Of a stretch of 64,000 nt of DNA, positions 1 to 9,815 are shown one piece after another. Source of the DNA: Ambrosia x helenae (Eukaryota; Streptophyta; Magnoliopsida; Asterales; Asteraceae). The number at the start of each line of letters is the position of its first letter. The first letter of the stretch is position 1. Both the position numbers and the translations under genes were made by a program. Where the stretch lies: contig CM061225.1 in NCBI GenBank assembly GCA_030844895.1, positions 100,640,688-100,704,687 of the forward strand, in the 5' to 3' direction. Below the pieces are notes generated by a model that had not been told where the DNA came from, made no database searches, and saw nothing but the letters and a program-made list of their open reading frames with translations.

Positions 1-95
1 AATTATAATATTTGTATACATTTAAACTCACTGGAATTTTGGATCAACAAAATTAATTTATTATATCGTGACACTTTAAAAATTAATAATGTTAG

Positions 96-422
96 GAGGG
101 TGTTTGAGATTGAGTTTGAAAATGCAAAAGTGCTTTTAGACAGAAATGTTTATTGGCTTATGACTTTTTGAAAAAGAGTTTAAAAAAAAATGTTTGGATT
201 AACTTTTGGGATAAGAAACGTCAAAAAGTCAATATATTGTTTTTTAAGTGTTTCGCTTAACTTATTATGAATATTAGTTGTATGGGTTGTAGATTTGTAA
301 TTTTTTTTCCAAAAGCCAAAAGTCAGGATTTCTAACTTTTCAAAAATAGTTTTTCATCATAAAAAGCCAAAACATAAAGTATTTTTGAGTAGTTGTTTTG
401 AAACTCAATCCCAAACACCCTC
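96..422. mobile_element. MITE, Mutator/hAT-like, 9-bp TSD
   Basis: Terminal inverted repeats GAGGGTGTTTGAGATTGAG (left) and the complement of CTCAATCCCAAACACCCTC (right) bound a 327-bp AT-rich element with no ORF. The left flank is TAATGTTAG (87-95). The matching right flank, TAATGTTCG, is seen only when the Harbinger-like insertion at 426-1637 is removed (8 of 9 match). The superfamily is uncertain; a 9-bp TSD favours Mutator-like. Confidence 0.75.
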
Positions 423-431
423 TAAGATATT

Positions 432-462
<31 letters not shown>

Positions 463-499
463 GCATGTTGCAATTGTGGGCTCCACTTTTCACCCCTCA

Positions 500-633
500 A
501 AACACTGGAAAGTGGAGGGGGTGGGAAGTAGGCATGAAGTATCATGTGACATTTTTTTTATGAACTAATAAACAGTGGAGAGTGGACGGGGGGAGAGGGC
601 ATGAAGTGTCATGTGACATTTTTTTATAAACTA
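500..633 (+). repeat. Subterminal tandem duplication (about 66 bp x2)
   Basis: Two consecutive units each carry a GTGGA/GGGG-rich stretch, then GGCATGAAGT, then a TCATGTGACAT box and an ACTAAT tail. The 42.6 kb element has an analogous duplicated block ending in CCATGTGGCAT, so this is a family feature of the 5' subterminal region. Confidence 0.7.
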
Positions 634-814
634 ATTGAAAATCACATTAAACTTACAAAAATAAATAAAAGCATACAAAAATACAAAAAGTAAATCTATT
701 TATAATAAATTTATTAAATAAAAATAATAATAATATTTAAATATTTAATAAAAAATAATATTCAAACGGATACTTTTTCAACGACTACTTTTCAAACGGT
801 TAGTTTTCTAACCC

Positions 815-822
815 TATAAATA
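815..822 (+). promoter_or_regulatory. TATA box of element copy 1
   Basis: CCCTATAAATACAA lies about 75 bp upstream of the first ATG (893). The same string, CCCTATAAATACAA, stands upstream of the ORF in the 42.6 kb element, so promoter and ORF are conserved together. Confidence 0.6.
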
Positions 823-892
823 CAAGACAAAAAACTAAGAGTCAGTCACAATTATCACTCACAATTCAATCTACGCACAAACAATCAAAGAT

Positions 893-1424
893 ATGGGTGG
901 TGGTTATCATAACGAAGCAGCCGAACCTTCTAACCTCAGGCGATATTCTCGCCGCCGACATTCACAACCAGTCGTATCCTCCTCCTACAATGTACACTCC
1001 TCCTCCTCAACCAGTGTACACTTCCCGTCGACTCAACATTCCAAACCAATTAATAATCCATCCTCCTTTACCAAGTCAAGCAGTTATGGATCCATATGCT
1101 CCTGTTACAGATAAGGAATTTATCTGGGCCCATGACTATACAATGGCTGTGCTGGGTTTGAGACAACTACAAGTTTTGGATACGCAAACAAACTTCACCC
1201 CAAACCCTCCTGTTTCTGTTTCAAATCTCCATCCAACACAAGTTGTACCTAGCTGGGCGGAAGGGTACGAAACTGGCACTGGTGCGAAGTATGTCAATAT
1301 GGATGATGAACTGTATCGTCTTCCAAATCCTGACTTCGGATGCACCCGCTCGGACGCTAGGTCGGATGGTCGTGATAGCGATCATGACGTGTTGTCTCCG
1401 GAGTATATAGAGAACTGGGGATAA
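893..1424 (+). pseudogene. Element-encoded SDARSDGRDS protein, frameshifted copy
   Basis: The function is unknown. The N-terminal part (MGGGYHN..., LRRYSRRR) reads from the ATG at 893. The C-terminal part (VTDKEFIWAHDYTMAV..., SDARSDGRDS, LSPEY) reads in another frame ending at the TAA at 1422. The intact relative at 43167-43784 carries both halves in a single frame (MGDGF, QYSRRVRGR, then WTDEELVWAMEYVMAQ, SDARSDGRDS, LSPEY). One frameshift, probably around 960-975 in the Pro/Ser-rich linker, therefore breaks this copy. The middle is proline-rich and there is no catalytic motif. It is not a transposase by any visible motif. An accessory or DNA-binding ORF of a non-autonomous Harbinger-like element is the most economical reading, but that is inference. 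Confidence 0.6.
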
Positions 1425-1864
1425 CATGTCTCCGTAGGTGTGTTTAAATAATTTAGGTTTAATAAATGTTTTAATTTATGATTATGTAATGTTTTAATTT
1501 AGGAGTACATAATGTTTTATTTTAAGCTTATGTAAGTTTTAATTAATCTGGGGCCACACTGTGTTTCACGCCCTCGGGGGGCTGTGTAGGTGAGGGTGAA
1601 ACCCCTTTCACGCTCCTTTCCCCTACTCTCGACACTCTAATAATGTTCGTTTAGCATATATGGGGGTGGGGACCCCAAACTACCATAAGTTTCAATAATC
1701 ACGTATTGTCAACTCGGTTCAACCTTAAACTACCTCAAACATCTTAATTGATGGCAACACTTTAAACTATGGGTGCCACCCTTTTACCTTACTCTCTCTA
1801 CACACACTATTCTTTTTCTCTCATACCCACACGCACATACACTTTAGCTACAACAACCCACAAC

Positions 1865-2549
1865 TAGAGGTAAACAAAAAACGCGATTCTGGCCCGGCCA
1901 ATAGTGGAACCGGTTCCTCTTAGGAATCATAGGTTCCAGCACCGGTACCTCCATTTAGCCAAAAAAGGGCCCGAATCGGGACCGATCCCAAGAACCGGTT
2001 CCAACCTTAGAATGGGGCCAAATTTGAATTTTTGAACGTTGGGTTCGGTTATAACCGTTATATAGCCGTTTTTTCAACCAAAATCACCATTTTGCCACGC
2101 TAGTTTAGTATAAATAGGTTTTGTATGTTTTGATTGATCACAACACTAAAAAAAAAAAAAAAAAAAAAAACTCGAAAAAAACATCATTTGCTGAACTAGG
2201 TTGTTTTGAGGCTTAAGGCATCGCAGATGGGGGATCCGTAAACAAAACTAAACTCAATTTAAATTTACTTTCACTTCCGTGTAATGTTTCTTGTTTCGAA
2301 ATCCTAAAAAAATAATAAAAGTCATAATTTTATGTTTATTTTTTTTTTCTCATCGGCTTATATTTTTTTTTTTAATTGTGCGCACAAGAACCAATTTCAA
2401 AATCGAACCGAAACCGGTCTTTGGAACCGATGAAACCGGGGGCAGAACCGAAACGGAACCGAAAACGGTTCCAGATAGAACCGACACTGTAGCGGGCCGG
2501 TTCGGAACCAAAATTGGTTCCATCAAAAAACCCAATTTGTTCACCTCTA
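1865..2549. mobile_element. hAT-like MITE rich in CCGGTTCC words
   Basis: The TIRs are TAGAGGTAAACAAA and the complement of TTTGTTCACCTCTA. The 8-bp flanks CCCACAAC and CTCACAAT match at 6 of 8 positions. The interior carries many GGTTCC/GGAACC words near both ends, the usual subterminal-repeat architecture of hAT elements. No transposase is visible. Confidence 0.75.
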
Positions 2550-2659
2550 CTCACAATCCCATACTGGAAGAGGCGACGATAATGTTGTTGTACATGCAAG
2601 GCCAAGGGTACCCAAATGGACTACCCGCAACCACATCGGCGATCTTATGGTACCTTTAG

Positions 2660-3099
2660 CTTCACTCACCCTACCATCACCACCACCACCACCACCACCA
2701 CTACCACCACCACCACCACCACTACCACTACTACTACTACCACCACCACCACCACTACCACCCCTACCACCACTACTACTACCACCACCACCCCTACCAC
2801 CGCTACCACTACTATTACCATTACATTACCACTACTACTACTATTACCACTACCACTACTAGTCTACTACCACTACCACTATCACCACCACCACCACCAC
2901 ACTACTACATCACTACTACCACCACCACTCACACCACTACCACTACTACTAATACTACCACCACCACCACCACTATTACTACCACTACTACCATCACTAT
3001 CACTACCACTACCATTACCACTACTACCGCCACCACCACCACCACCACCACCACCACCACACTACCACCACCACCACCACAACTACTGCTACTACTACC
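2660..3099 (+). repeat. CCA/CTA triplet array, left half
   Basis: Degenerate (CCA/CTA)n low-complexity DNA. It gives long apparent His/Pro/Thr ORFs on both strands that are not genes. The array resumes at 5414, after the hAT insertion. Confidence 0.9.
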
Positions 3100-3605
3100 C
3101 AGGGGCGGCTGAATTGTATATGGACCCCAAGCTAGGGCTTGGAGCTCCCTAACAATAGGGCCCCCATTATTTACAATTAAGGCCCAAGCCACTATTAGGT
3201 TAGAATATTATCATCCAGGCCTCACTGTAGAAAATTCAATTGACAGGCAGATGGCGACATTTAACGTAGAAAAGTCAATCGAAAATCAACATTAATGGCT
3301 GTTATTTTTGGGAAAGGCGAAAAACAGAGGAAACGAGGGTTCTAATCGACATTGCTTGCCTGTTGTTTAAAGGCTCTAATCGACATCTCACATCTTATAG
3401 TTTCTTACAGTTTCTTTAGTTACAATCTGCTTACAGCTACAATCTGTTTAAAGGTTCTAATCGACATCAAAAAACAGAGGGTTCTAATCTTCTTACATCT
3501 TCAGACTTCAGTTCTTGGTTGTTGGATCTGTTCGGCTGGATTTCCTCGGTTAGTAATTCTTGGTTTGTTGTTTTTAATTTGATACATTGTTAATACTTTT
3601 TAAAT

Positions 3606-4435
3606 GAGAAAATTGCTCGAATGGTCCCTGTGGTTTGCACTTTTTTCACCTATAGTCCCCAAGTTTTCAAAATTACAGCCATAGTCCCGAAACAGTGCAA
3701 AACAGTGAATTTTTTAACTCGGATAGTCCCTGGAGGATAACTGAGGTTAAATAATCCAGTTAAGTGGGTGTGAAATTACAAAACTACCCTTACTTTAATA
3801 AAAAATAATATAACACTAGTGGGTCCCACACTTCATCTTCCCCACTTCATCTTCTTCACCTCATCACCTCCACAAACCACCACCACCCATCTCCACCCTC
3901 CTCCACCACGACCGACCCCCACCCATCACCACAACCACATCCATCACCGCCTTCCTTATCACAACAGATCAAAACCCTCTTCTGATCAGGAACCACTAGT
4001 TCTGCTGCCATATGACAAAACCACTGATGAAAAGGAAAAACAAAAATGTTATCAGAACTCACCGAATGGGTCGGGCTCTTACCCGAGTTCTGATGCATCA
4101 CCATCATATGTAACACCAATCATCACCACCATTCCATTGCCTCTGTTGACACGGCCAACCCTAGACTAGCGCCGCCATCCCTTCGATTATCAACATCTCC
4201 ATCGGTCTCTCCCTCTCCTTTAATACCTCTCTCTGGATCTCAGATTCGTATCACTCTCTGTCGTCTCTCTCTCTGATCTCTACCATTTCTCCCCCTCTCT
4301 CTCTCTCTCTCTTCCCCCTCTCTCTCTAGAATCCTTAAGGTATTGTGGGTTTAGGTGTGTTGTTGGTGGGTGGTGCCGCCGTGGGTTTCACCGGAGCTCC
4401 GCCACTGTAGCGGCGGTGGATCCCCAGCTCCTCCT

Positions 4436-4470
<35 letters not shown>

Positions 4471-4896
4471 TCTACATAATTCTAAGTGTGTGTGTTTTGT
4501 GCAAGAGGTAAAATAGAAATCAGATGGTGGTATGGGGTTAGTTTTTTGTGGATGTAAAGTGATGAGGTGTAAGAGGGTGGAGATGGGGGTCGGTGGTGGA
4601 GGAGGGTGGAGATGGGTGGTGGTGGTTTATGGAGGTGATGAGGTGAAGAAGATGAAGTGGGGAAGATGAAGTGTGGGACCCACTAGTGTTATATTATTTT
4701 TTATTAAAGTAAGGGTAGTTTTGTAATTTCACACCCACTTAACTGGATTATTTAACCTCAGTTATCTCCAGGGACTATCCGAGTTAAAAAATTTCACTGT
4801 TTCGTACTGTTTCGGGACTATGGCTGTAATTTTGAAAACTTGAGGACTATAGGTGAAAAAAGTGCACACCACAGGGACCATTCGAGCAATTTTCTC
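3606..4896. mobile_element. Mutator-like foldback element, 9-bp TSD
   Basis: Inverted arms of over 200 bp begin GAGAAAATTGCTCGAATGG and continue GTCCCTGTGGT. The 9-bp TSD TTTTTAAAT is exact on both sides (3597-3605 and 4897-4905). The middle (about 4100-4480) contains non-palindromic CT-rich sequence resembling a plant 5' UTR with an AAG|GTATTG donor-like junction near 4340, plus a (CT)n tract at 4436-4468. It may hold captured host DNA (Pack-MULE), but the donor gene is not recognised. Confidence 0.85.
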
Positions 4897-4978
4897 TTTT
4901 TAAATTGTTTGTTGTTGATACAATTTTTTTTAAACACTTACTAGTTTTATTTTTCTCGGACAAAGAAAATTACATTAA

Positions 4979-5045
4979 GATAACGGGCAGGCGGGCAACA
5001 AGCTGCGCCGCTAACCCTTTCTGAATAGCAAATCCTAATCTACTA
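4979..5045 (+). repeat. Dispersed repeat shared with 61004-61072
   Basis: Starts GATAACGGGCAGGCGGGCAA, continues CAAGCTGCGCCGC, and recurs with few changes at 61004. Both copies lie within hAT-like surroundings. Origin unknown. Confidence 0.7.
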
Positions 5046-5413
5046 GCAAAGTGATTAGGCCTTAGGAATTTGGTAACAAAGTGATTATTTGATACTTTTG
5101 TTTGTTAATTGATTTAGGTGTAAATTGTAAACATTATAACAATGTCAAGTCAAAATCGAAAGTATGAATCGGGTCACGAAAAAAGGTAAAAATAATAAAA
5201 CGAGATGCTTTAACTAACTCACTAAAAGGATCAATGAAAAGATTTCTAATACCTACAAACCTCGATAATCCTACAAACCTTTATTATTGCCGGTCCCAAG
5301 CCAGCGTAAAGAAGGAGGGTTTACCGGTTTATATAATAAAAATTTTTGTTTTTTCAAAAAGGCCCCAATATTTTTGTTCGCTTTAGGCCTCCGAAAACGT
5401 TGAGCCGGCCCTG

Positions 5414-5575
5414 CTACCACCACCACCACACTACTACCACCACTACTATCACTACTACTACTATCACCACTACCGCCACACTACTACTATCACTACTACC
5501 ACTATCACCACTACCGCCACACTACTACTACTATCACCACTACCGCCGCCGCCGCCACCACCATTATTATTATTA
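5414..5575 (+). repeat. CCA/CTA triplet array, right half
   Basis: Continuation of the 2660-3099 array beyond the hAT element, ending in (CCG)n and (ATT)n. Confidence 0.85.
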
Positions 5576-6384
5576 TTGAATATACTATCTCTTACTAAAT
5601 TGGTTACACTATTGCTTTAGTTTACTCACCAGGGAGTATGTGTAGCATATAGGGGTACATTTTGCTAACACCTATTAGTCTTTCTCCTGCAATACACACT
5701 TGATTGATTCCCCTGATTTTCCTTTTGTAAAACCAAACAAGGCTAACCGTTTTTTCATGCAATATTTGATGACCCATTTCTAAACGTTGTTTAGTTACAA
5801 CACATGAATGTGAATTGTTTCTGTATCCGCGATGTTCGTGTGATAGACCATTTAGTAATCAAGTTCTAAGGTTTTCACCATACCATCTTCAGTGTATACT
5901 GGGCCGGTTATTAGTAGGGGCGAGGAGCAGGGGAGGATTTAGGTACCCCGTCTCCACCGCCGCCCTCTCAACCCTGAGTCCCTGACAAGTTGCAATCTTT
6001 TTAAGTAAACTTTTAATTTTTTGGAATATCGAATATGTGCTCTTAGCTCTTTGTTAATTTGTTGAACTTGGCTTTGCTAATTAGTGACGTTAATTTATTA
6101 TTTGTTGAAACTTGAATGCAATATAGAGAATTTGTTGCATTGAAACGGAGGAGTTTCAACAAGTTTCGGTAATAAAGTGTTTGGGTAATGGATTGAAAAT
6201 GAGTTTTTTGTGCTTTAATTAAGGAAAAAAGGAGGTGGAAAAGGAGATAAGTAAGTTACAATTTGTGAATTTTTGATTAAGGAAAAAAGGAGGCGTAAAA
6301 GGAGATAAGGAGATGGAGAGCCAAACATGCCATAAGTATTGTTTTATTTTTAATGACCATCGTATTTATATTATGTTTGGTTGT
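5576..6384. other. Intergenic, nothing recognised
   Basis: AT-rich sequence with no supported coding exon. A short duplicated stretch (AAGGAAAAAAGGAG near 6222 and 6280) is the only internal structure seen. Confidence 0.5.
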
Positions 6385-6795
6385 TAAAAGCCATCGCCTC
6401 TTGCGGCTAGGCCCATTTTTAGGCGAGGCGATGCATTTGCGTTTTGAGTCGAGGAAATTGCGCTTTAATTCTCTAGGTGATGGTTTAGGCGCAAAATTTA
6501 GCTAGATTCCCAAATTCCGGAGAGTTTCCAACCAAATTCGTTAAATTATGGCTAGATTCCAGTTAGATTTATACTTTTATCCAAGGAAAACTACTTTTAT
6601 ACACTAATACATCAATACTTTAAAACTTTTTAAACTAACTAGATGAAAAATAACATTATTTTAATATATTTTACTTTATTTTCTTTGTACGTTATTTTTT
6701 ATCTCTGACCCTCGCTTTTTTTTGCGCCTCACGCCTAGGCCCCAGGCGAGGCACACTCGCCTTGAGTGCGCCTAACGCCTTTGATAACTATGACA
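6385..6795. repeat. AGGCG-type foldback MITE
   Basis: Both ends are rich in GGCG/CGCC words: TCGCCTCTTGCGGCTAGGCC on the left, and CGCCTAGGCC, CAGGCGAGGC and GCGCCTAACGCC on the right. The middle is AT-rich. Ends GTTAAAAGCC and GGCGTTAGGC...GTTATCAAAGG pair only partly. Related copies lie at about 7950-8268, 8274-8628 and 56245-59698. Confidence 0.6.
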
Positions 6796-6957
6796 TTATG
6801 TGTTTTTTTTTTAATTTCTAATGACAATGCTTTTTTAATTACCGTACGTGTTTTTATTATGTGATCAACCTTATTGATCCGAACCATCAAACCGATCCGA
6901 ATTCTTTTTGTCGGTCCTATAAAAATTGAGCTACTCGGCTCGTTTGCACAATTGCAC

Positions 6958-7345
6958 TAGGGCTGGCATAACACGTTACACGGACCTATTAAGACACGAA
7001 CACGAAACCTGTAAACACGATACGGAATCTAATCTTGTCATTTTTTTTCAAACACGAATACGAACCTGTTTATAACATCTTAACACGATAAGACACGATA
7101 ACGAACACCTAGTAAAATAAGTTAACACGACAAGACACGATAAGACACGATAAGAAATACGATAAGACATGATAAGACTTGTTAAGGCACACACACGATA
7201 AGACACGAACACTAAGCAGGTAAACACAGACACAACATGAAAATAAACAGGTCTTAATGTGTCGACCTATTATAGATACAAAACCTGTTAAAATCGTATA
7301 GGTTCATATCAGATTATTGTGTTCGTGTCTGAATTGCCAGCCCTA
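6958..7345. mobile_element. hAT MITE (TAGGGCTGGCA family)
   Basis: Perfect 11-bp TIRs TAGGGCTGGCA / TGCCAGCCCTA. The 8-bp flanks AATTGCAC and GTTTGCAC match at 6 of 8. The interior is dominated by ACACGATAAGACACGA-like subterminal repeats. A second copy with an exact 8-bp TSD is at 50509-50772. Confidence 0.85.
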
Positions 7346-7479
7346 GTTTGCACCCTTAGATATATCGCCTATTTCCCTGTTGGTTAGTTGGGTTAGAGAT
7401 AACTGATGGGTTGCTATTGTTGGGCTCACACTATTGGCCCATTATCGGTTCTTTTGTTGTTTCAGTTGTCAAATTTTAT

Positions 7480-7487
7480 ATTCCCGC
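7480..7487 (+). promoter_or_regulatory. E2F-type site upstream of PSF3
   Basis: ATTCCCGC fits the E2F consensus WTTSSCSS. It lies just upstream of the CT-rich leader of the PSF3 gene. Replication-fork genes are classical E2F targets in plants, so S-phase control is the likely role (inference). Confidence 0.55.
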
Positions 7488-7524
7488 GTAAATAAATCTT
7501 GTAAACTTGCCGCCTTTCTAAACT

Positions 7525-7528
<4 letters not shown>

Positions 7529-7581
<53 letters not shown>

Positions 7582-7590
7582 AACACACAC
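7529..7590 (+). repeat. (TC)n(AC)n tract in PSF3 leader
   Basis: A long CT run followed by an AC run within the presumed 5' UTR exon, which ends ATCCAAG|GTATTG near 7627. CT-rich leaders are common in plant housekeeping genes. Confidence 0.6.
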
Positions 7591-7633
7591 TTCTTCACTG
7601 CATCCACACAATCAGGATTAATCCAAGGTATTG

Positions 7634-7650
7634 TTAGGGTTAGGGTTTTA
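7634..7650 (+). promoter_or_regulatory. Telo-box in PSF3 5' UTR intron
   Basis: GTTAGGGTTAGGGTTTT contains the reverse complement of AAACCCTAA, the plant telo-box found near promoters of genes active in cycling cells. It sits at the very start of the leader intron. Confidence 0.5.
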
Positions 7651-7949
7651 ATTCGTCACTAATTCAGTATGATATTATGTTTCAGAGTAACCAATTCGTT
7701 ATCAGAATATTTTATTCATTGTTAAAAGTTGTATTGCTTCCTTTACATCATATAATTGAATTAATCAGTTAGTTGGTACTGTTTTGAAACTTGATCTGCT
7801 GCTATAGCTTATTAAGATCTGGAATTAACATATGGTTAGCAATTAGCATGTTACTGTTACAAAATTAGGGTTTTGTTTTCCGTTTGCAACACGTCCTGGC
7901 TGCTACAAATCCAATTAGAATGTGTAATTGAGTAGTTGTAACCTAAAAT

Positions 7950-8268
7950 GTGAAAAGCTCCCGAGGCGCGCGCCTAGGTGTTCAGGCGCAACGCTGCGTC
8001 CTAAATGCGCTGCTTTGGCTCATTTTTGGCCAAAATCCGGCAAATGTAAGAAAAAAACCACTCTAAATAAGGTAGGAATCAACATAAATAAGCATGGAAT
8101 CATCTAAACTAGTCTTAAACAAGCCTAAAACATGTCTAAAATGCCTAAAAATGGTATTTTATAGGACGCGCCTAGCTTTTAAAAATCCCTCGCTTTTTAA
8201 GCGTCTAGGCTCTGGGCTCCGGGTTCGGCCTATGCGCTCTGAGTTGGCCTCGGGCTTTTGTCAACTTA
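7950..8268. repeat. AGGCG-type foldback MITE in PSF3 intron
   Basis: Starts CTCCCGAGGCGCGCGCCTAG and ends near GGCCTCGGGCTTTTG, with GGCG/CGCC-rich ends around an AT-rich middle. No certain TSD. It abuts the next copy of the family. Confidence 0.6.
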
Positions 8269-8273
8269 GTTCC

Positions 8274-8628
8274 AAGGTTTAAAAGTACGGAATCGTGCCT
8301 CGAGGCGAACCGAGGCATAAGCCCGAGGCGGAATTAAAAAATAAATATAAATATTATATATCTTATAAAAATGAAACACTAACTAATTTCATCATCATAT
8401 TAATCAAAAACATAAAAAACACACATTAAAAAGACATGGAATGTTAGAAACTGACACAAAAAGTTTAAAACATAAAAAAACCCATGAGGCGTCCCTGAGG
8501 CGCAGTTTTGTTACCGCCTCAGATATTTGAGGCGCACATACTAAATAACACCTTGAGGCGGCGCCTCAGATTCGATTTCTTACAGAATCGCCTCGAGGCG
8601 CACACCTCACCCGTTTTTTTAAACCATA
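8274..8628. repeat. hAT-type foldback MITE (GGTTTAAAA...GAGGCG)
   Basis: The left end CAAGGTTTAAAAGTACGG and right end CCCGTTTTTTTAAACCATA are inverted. Subterminal GCCTCGAGGCG palindromes lie at both sides. Approximate 8-bp flanks AACTTAGT/AACTTAAT. Same family as the outer shell at 56245-59698. Confidence 0.65.
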
Positions 8629-8727
8629 AAACTTAATATGTTGATTTGCAGTCCAGTCTGGTTCTTGATACTTACTTAGTGAGTTGTGGTGGCAAACAGG
8701 TAATAGCAGCAGGCACTTGATTCAATC

Positions 8728-9815
8728 ATGGCTCGGTATTTTGATATTGATGACATCCTAGCAGATGAAGAGGTTCAAACTTGAATCTTCTTTTTTTTTT
8801 TCTTTCAATTTTGCATTCACATTACTTTATATAATAAGTTCATACGTTTAAAATGGTGACTATTCTCCATAGCTTGTTCCAGCGGTGTTCCTCGAAGCAG
8901 TAAATGGAGTTGGTTTACTTGAATCCAATGACACAAACAGGGTGAGTTTTAATAATAATCAATTCAATATGTTGATGATGATAAATGTTTTTAATGCTAA
9001 TATTTTTGTTAAAACAGGTAGAACCTAGGTCAAAGGTGGAATTGCCTTTCTGGCTTGCTAGCGAACTGCACTTAAGACAGGCGGCGTCTGTCAGCGTTCC
9101 TCCTTGTTTCAATAAGAAGTAATAAAGCCCAAACTTTTTCTTTCTAATTTTTTGGTTTGGTTTTTATGGTTTATATTTATGATGCTTGACTATTTGTTTG
9201 GCTAACGATATTAAATATGTTCTTATTACTATTCTATATCTTGTTTTAATGACAGAACTCGTGAAGAAATTGGGGCTGATGGTGCACACGTGGACTTAAG
9301 ATCTCGATGTTCCTATTTTTATCATTTAGGATGCAAGATAGTGCAATTGTGAGTATTAATTCTTGCTATCATCGAATAATTTTTTTTTTTTTTTTGGGAT
9401 TTTATATTTTTGTCGCTGCAAGATTTTGCTCTTATGATTATGTTTGTTACTAAATGGATTAGGATTGGTGACAAAACTATTGGATCTCTACTTTTGGTTG
9501 CTTTCCAGACAAGGTATAAGGAAGTTTTGATCAAGGCACATACATCAGCATCTGCACTGGGCCCCAAGTTTTTATCGCTATTAACAAAAGAAGAGACTAA
9601 ATGTGAGATTTGAGTGACCCTGACCCATTGTATTTGCTTCCTATATCTAAAACATAATGAATATAAATGACTTGAAATTTTGTTCATTTCTTGGTTTTGA
9701 AGTGTATGATGCTGCTACATCATCAACTGCAGCATTTAAGACCTGGCGAATGGGTGGACCGAGATTTCAAAAAGCTTCTGTTCTTGGTAGAAAGAGGAAA
9801 CCGATCGGGGAGTAA
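8728..9815 (+). CDS. PSF3: DNA replication complex GINS protein PSF3
   Basis: PSF3 is one of four subunits of the nuclear GINS ring, which with Cdc45 and MCM2-7 forms the replicative helicase. Six coding exons with GT-AG borders: 8728-8772, 8873-8941, 9018-9118, 9256-9348, 9463-9602, 9703-9815. They join in frame to 561 nt, 186 aa, the usual plant PSF3 length. Recognisable stretches in order: ARYFDIDDILADEE (start), LVPAVFLEAVNGVGLL, KVELPFWLASELHLRQA, EEIGADGAHVDLRSRC, GDKTIGSLLLVAF, and the C-terminal WRMGGPRF...LGRKRKP. The ATG is chosen because the protein begins at the conserved MARYFDIDDI. A further intron (about 7628-8652) separates a CT-rich 5' UTR exon and contains two AGGCG MITEs. 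No stop, frameshift or broken splice site was seen, so the gene looks functional. Confidence 0.95.

Larger units (their letters stand above)
426..1637 (+). mobile_element. Harbinger-like element, copy 1 (decayed ORF)
   Basis: The right terminus, read inward, is GAGTGTCGAGAGTAGGGG. It is close to the terminus of the 42640-44321 element (GACTATGCGGAGTGGGGG). The left terminus starts GATATTGTGTGTG and runs into a G-run (slippage-prone). The flanking trinucleotide TAA occurs on both sides (423-425 and 1638-1640), as expected of PIF/Harbinger. The element has a TATA box and one short ORF region and no transposase. It sits exactly in the TSD of the preceding MITE. Confidence 0.65.
3100..5413. mobile_element. 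hAT-like element splitting the triplet array
   Basis: The TIRs are CAGGGGCGGCTGAA (left) and the complement of TTGAGCCGGCCCTG (right), with the CAGGG start typical of hAT. The 8-bp flanks CTACTACC (3092-3099) and CTACCACC (5414-5421) differ at one base. It contains the 9-bp-TSD element at 3606-4896. No recognisable transposase remains. Confidence 0.75.

Noticed and set aside
2616..3192. Long open frames of His/Pro/Thr or Val over the CCA/CTA array
   Set aside because: They exist on both strands and in all frames of a triplet repeat. There is no promoter, conserved domain or start context.
7634..7650. Interstitial telomere
   Set aside because: Only two and a half TTAGGG(T) units. It fits a telo-box better than a telomeric array.
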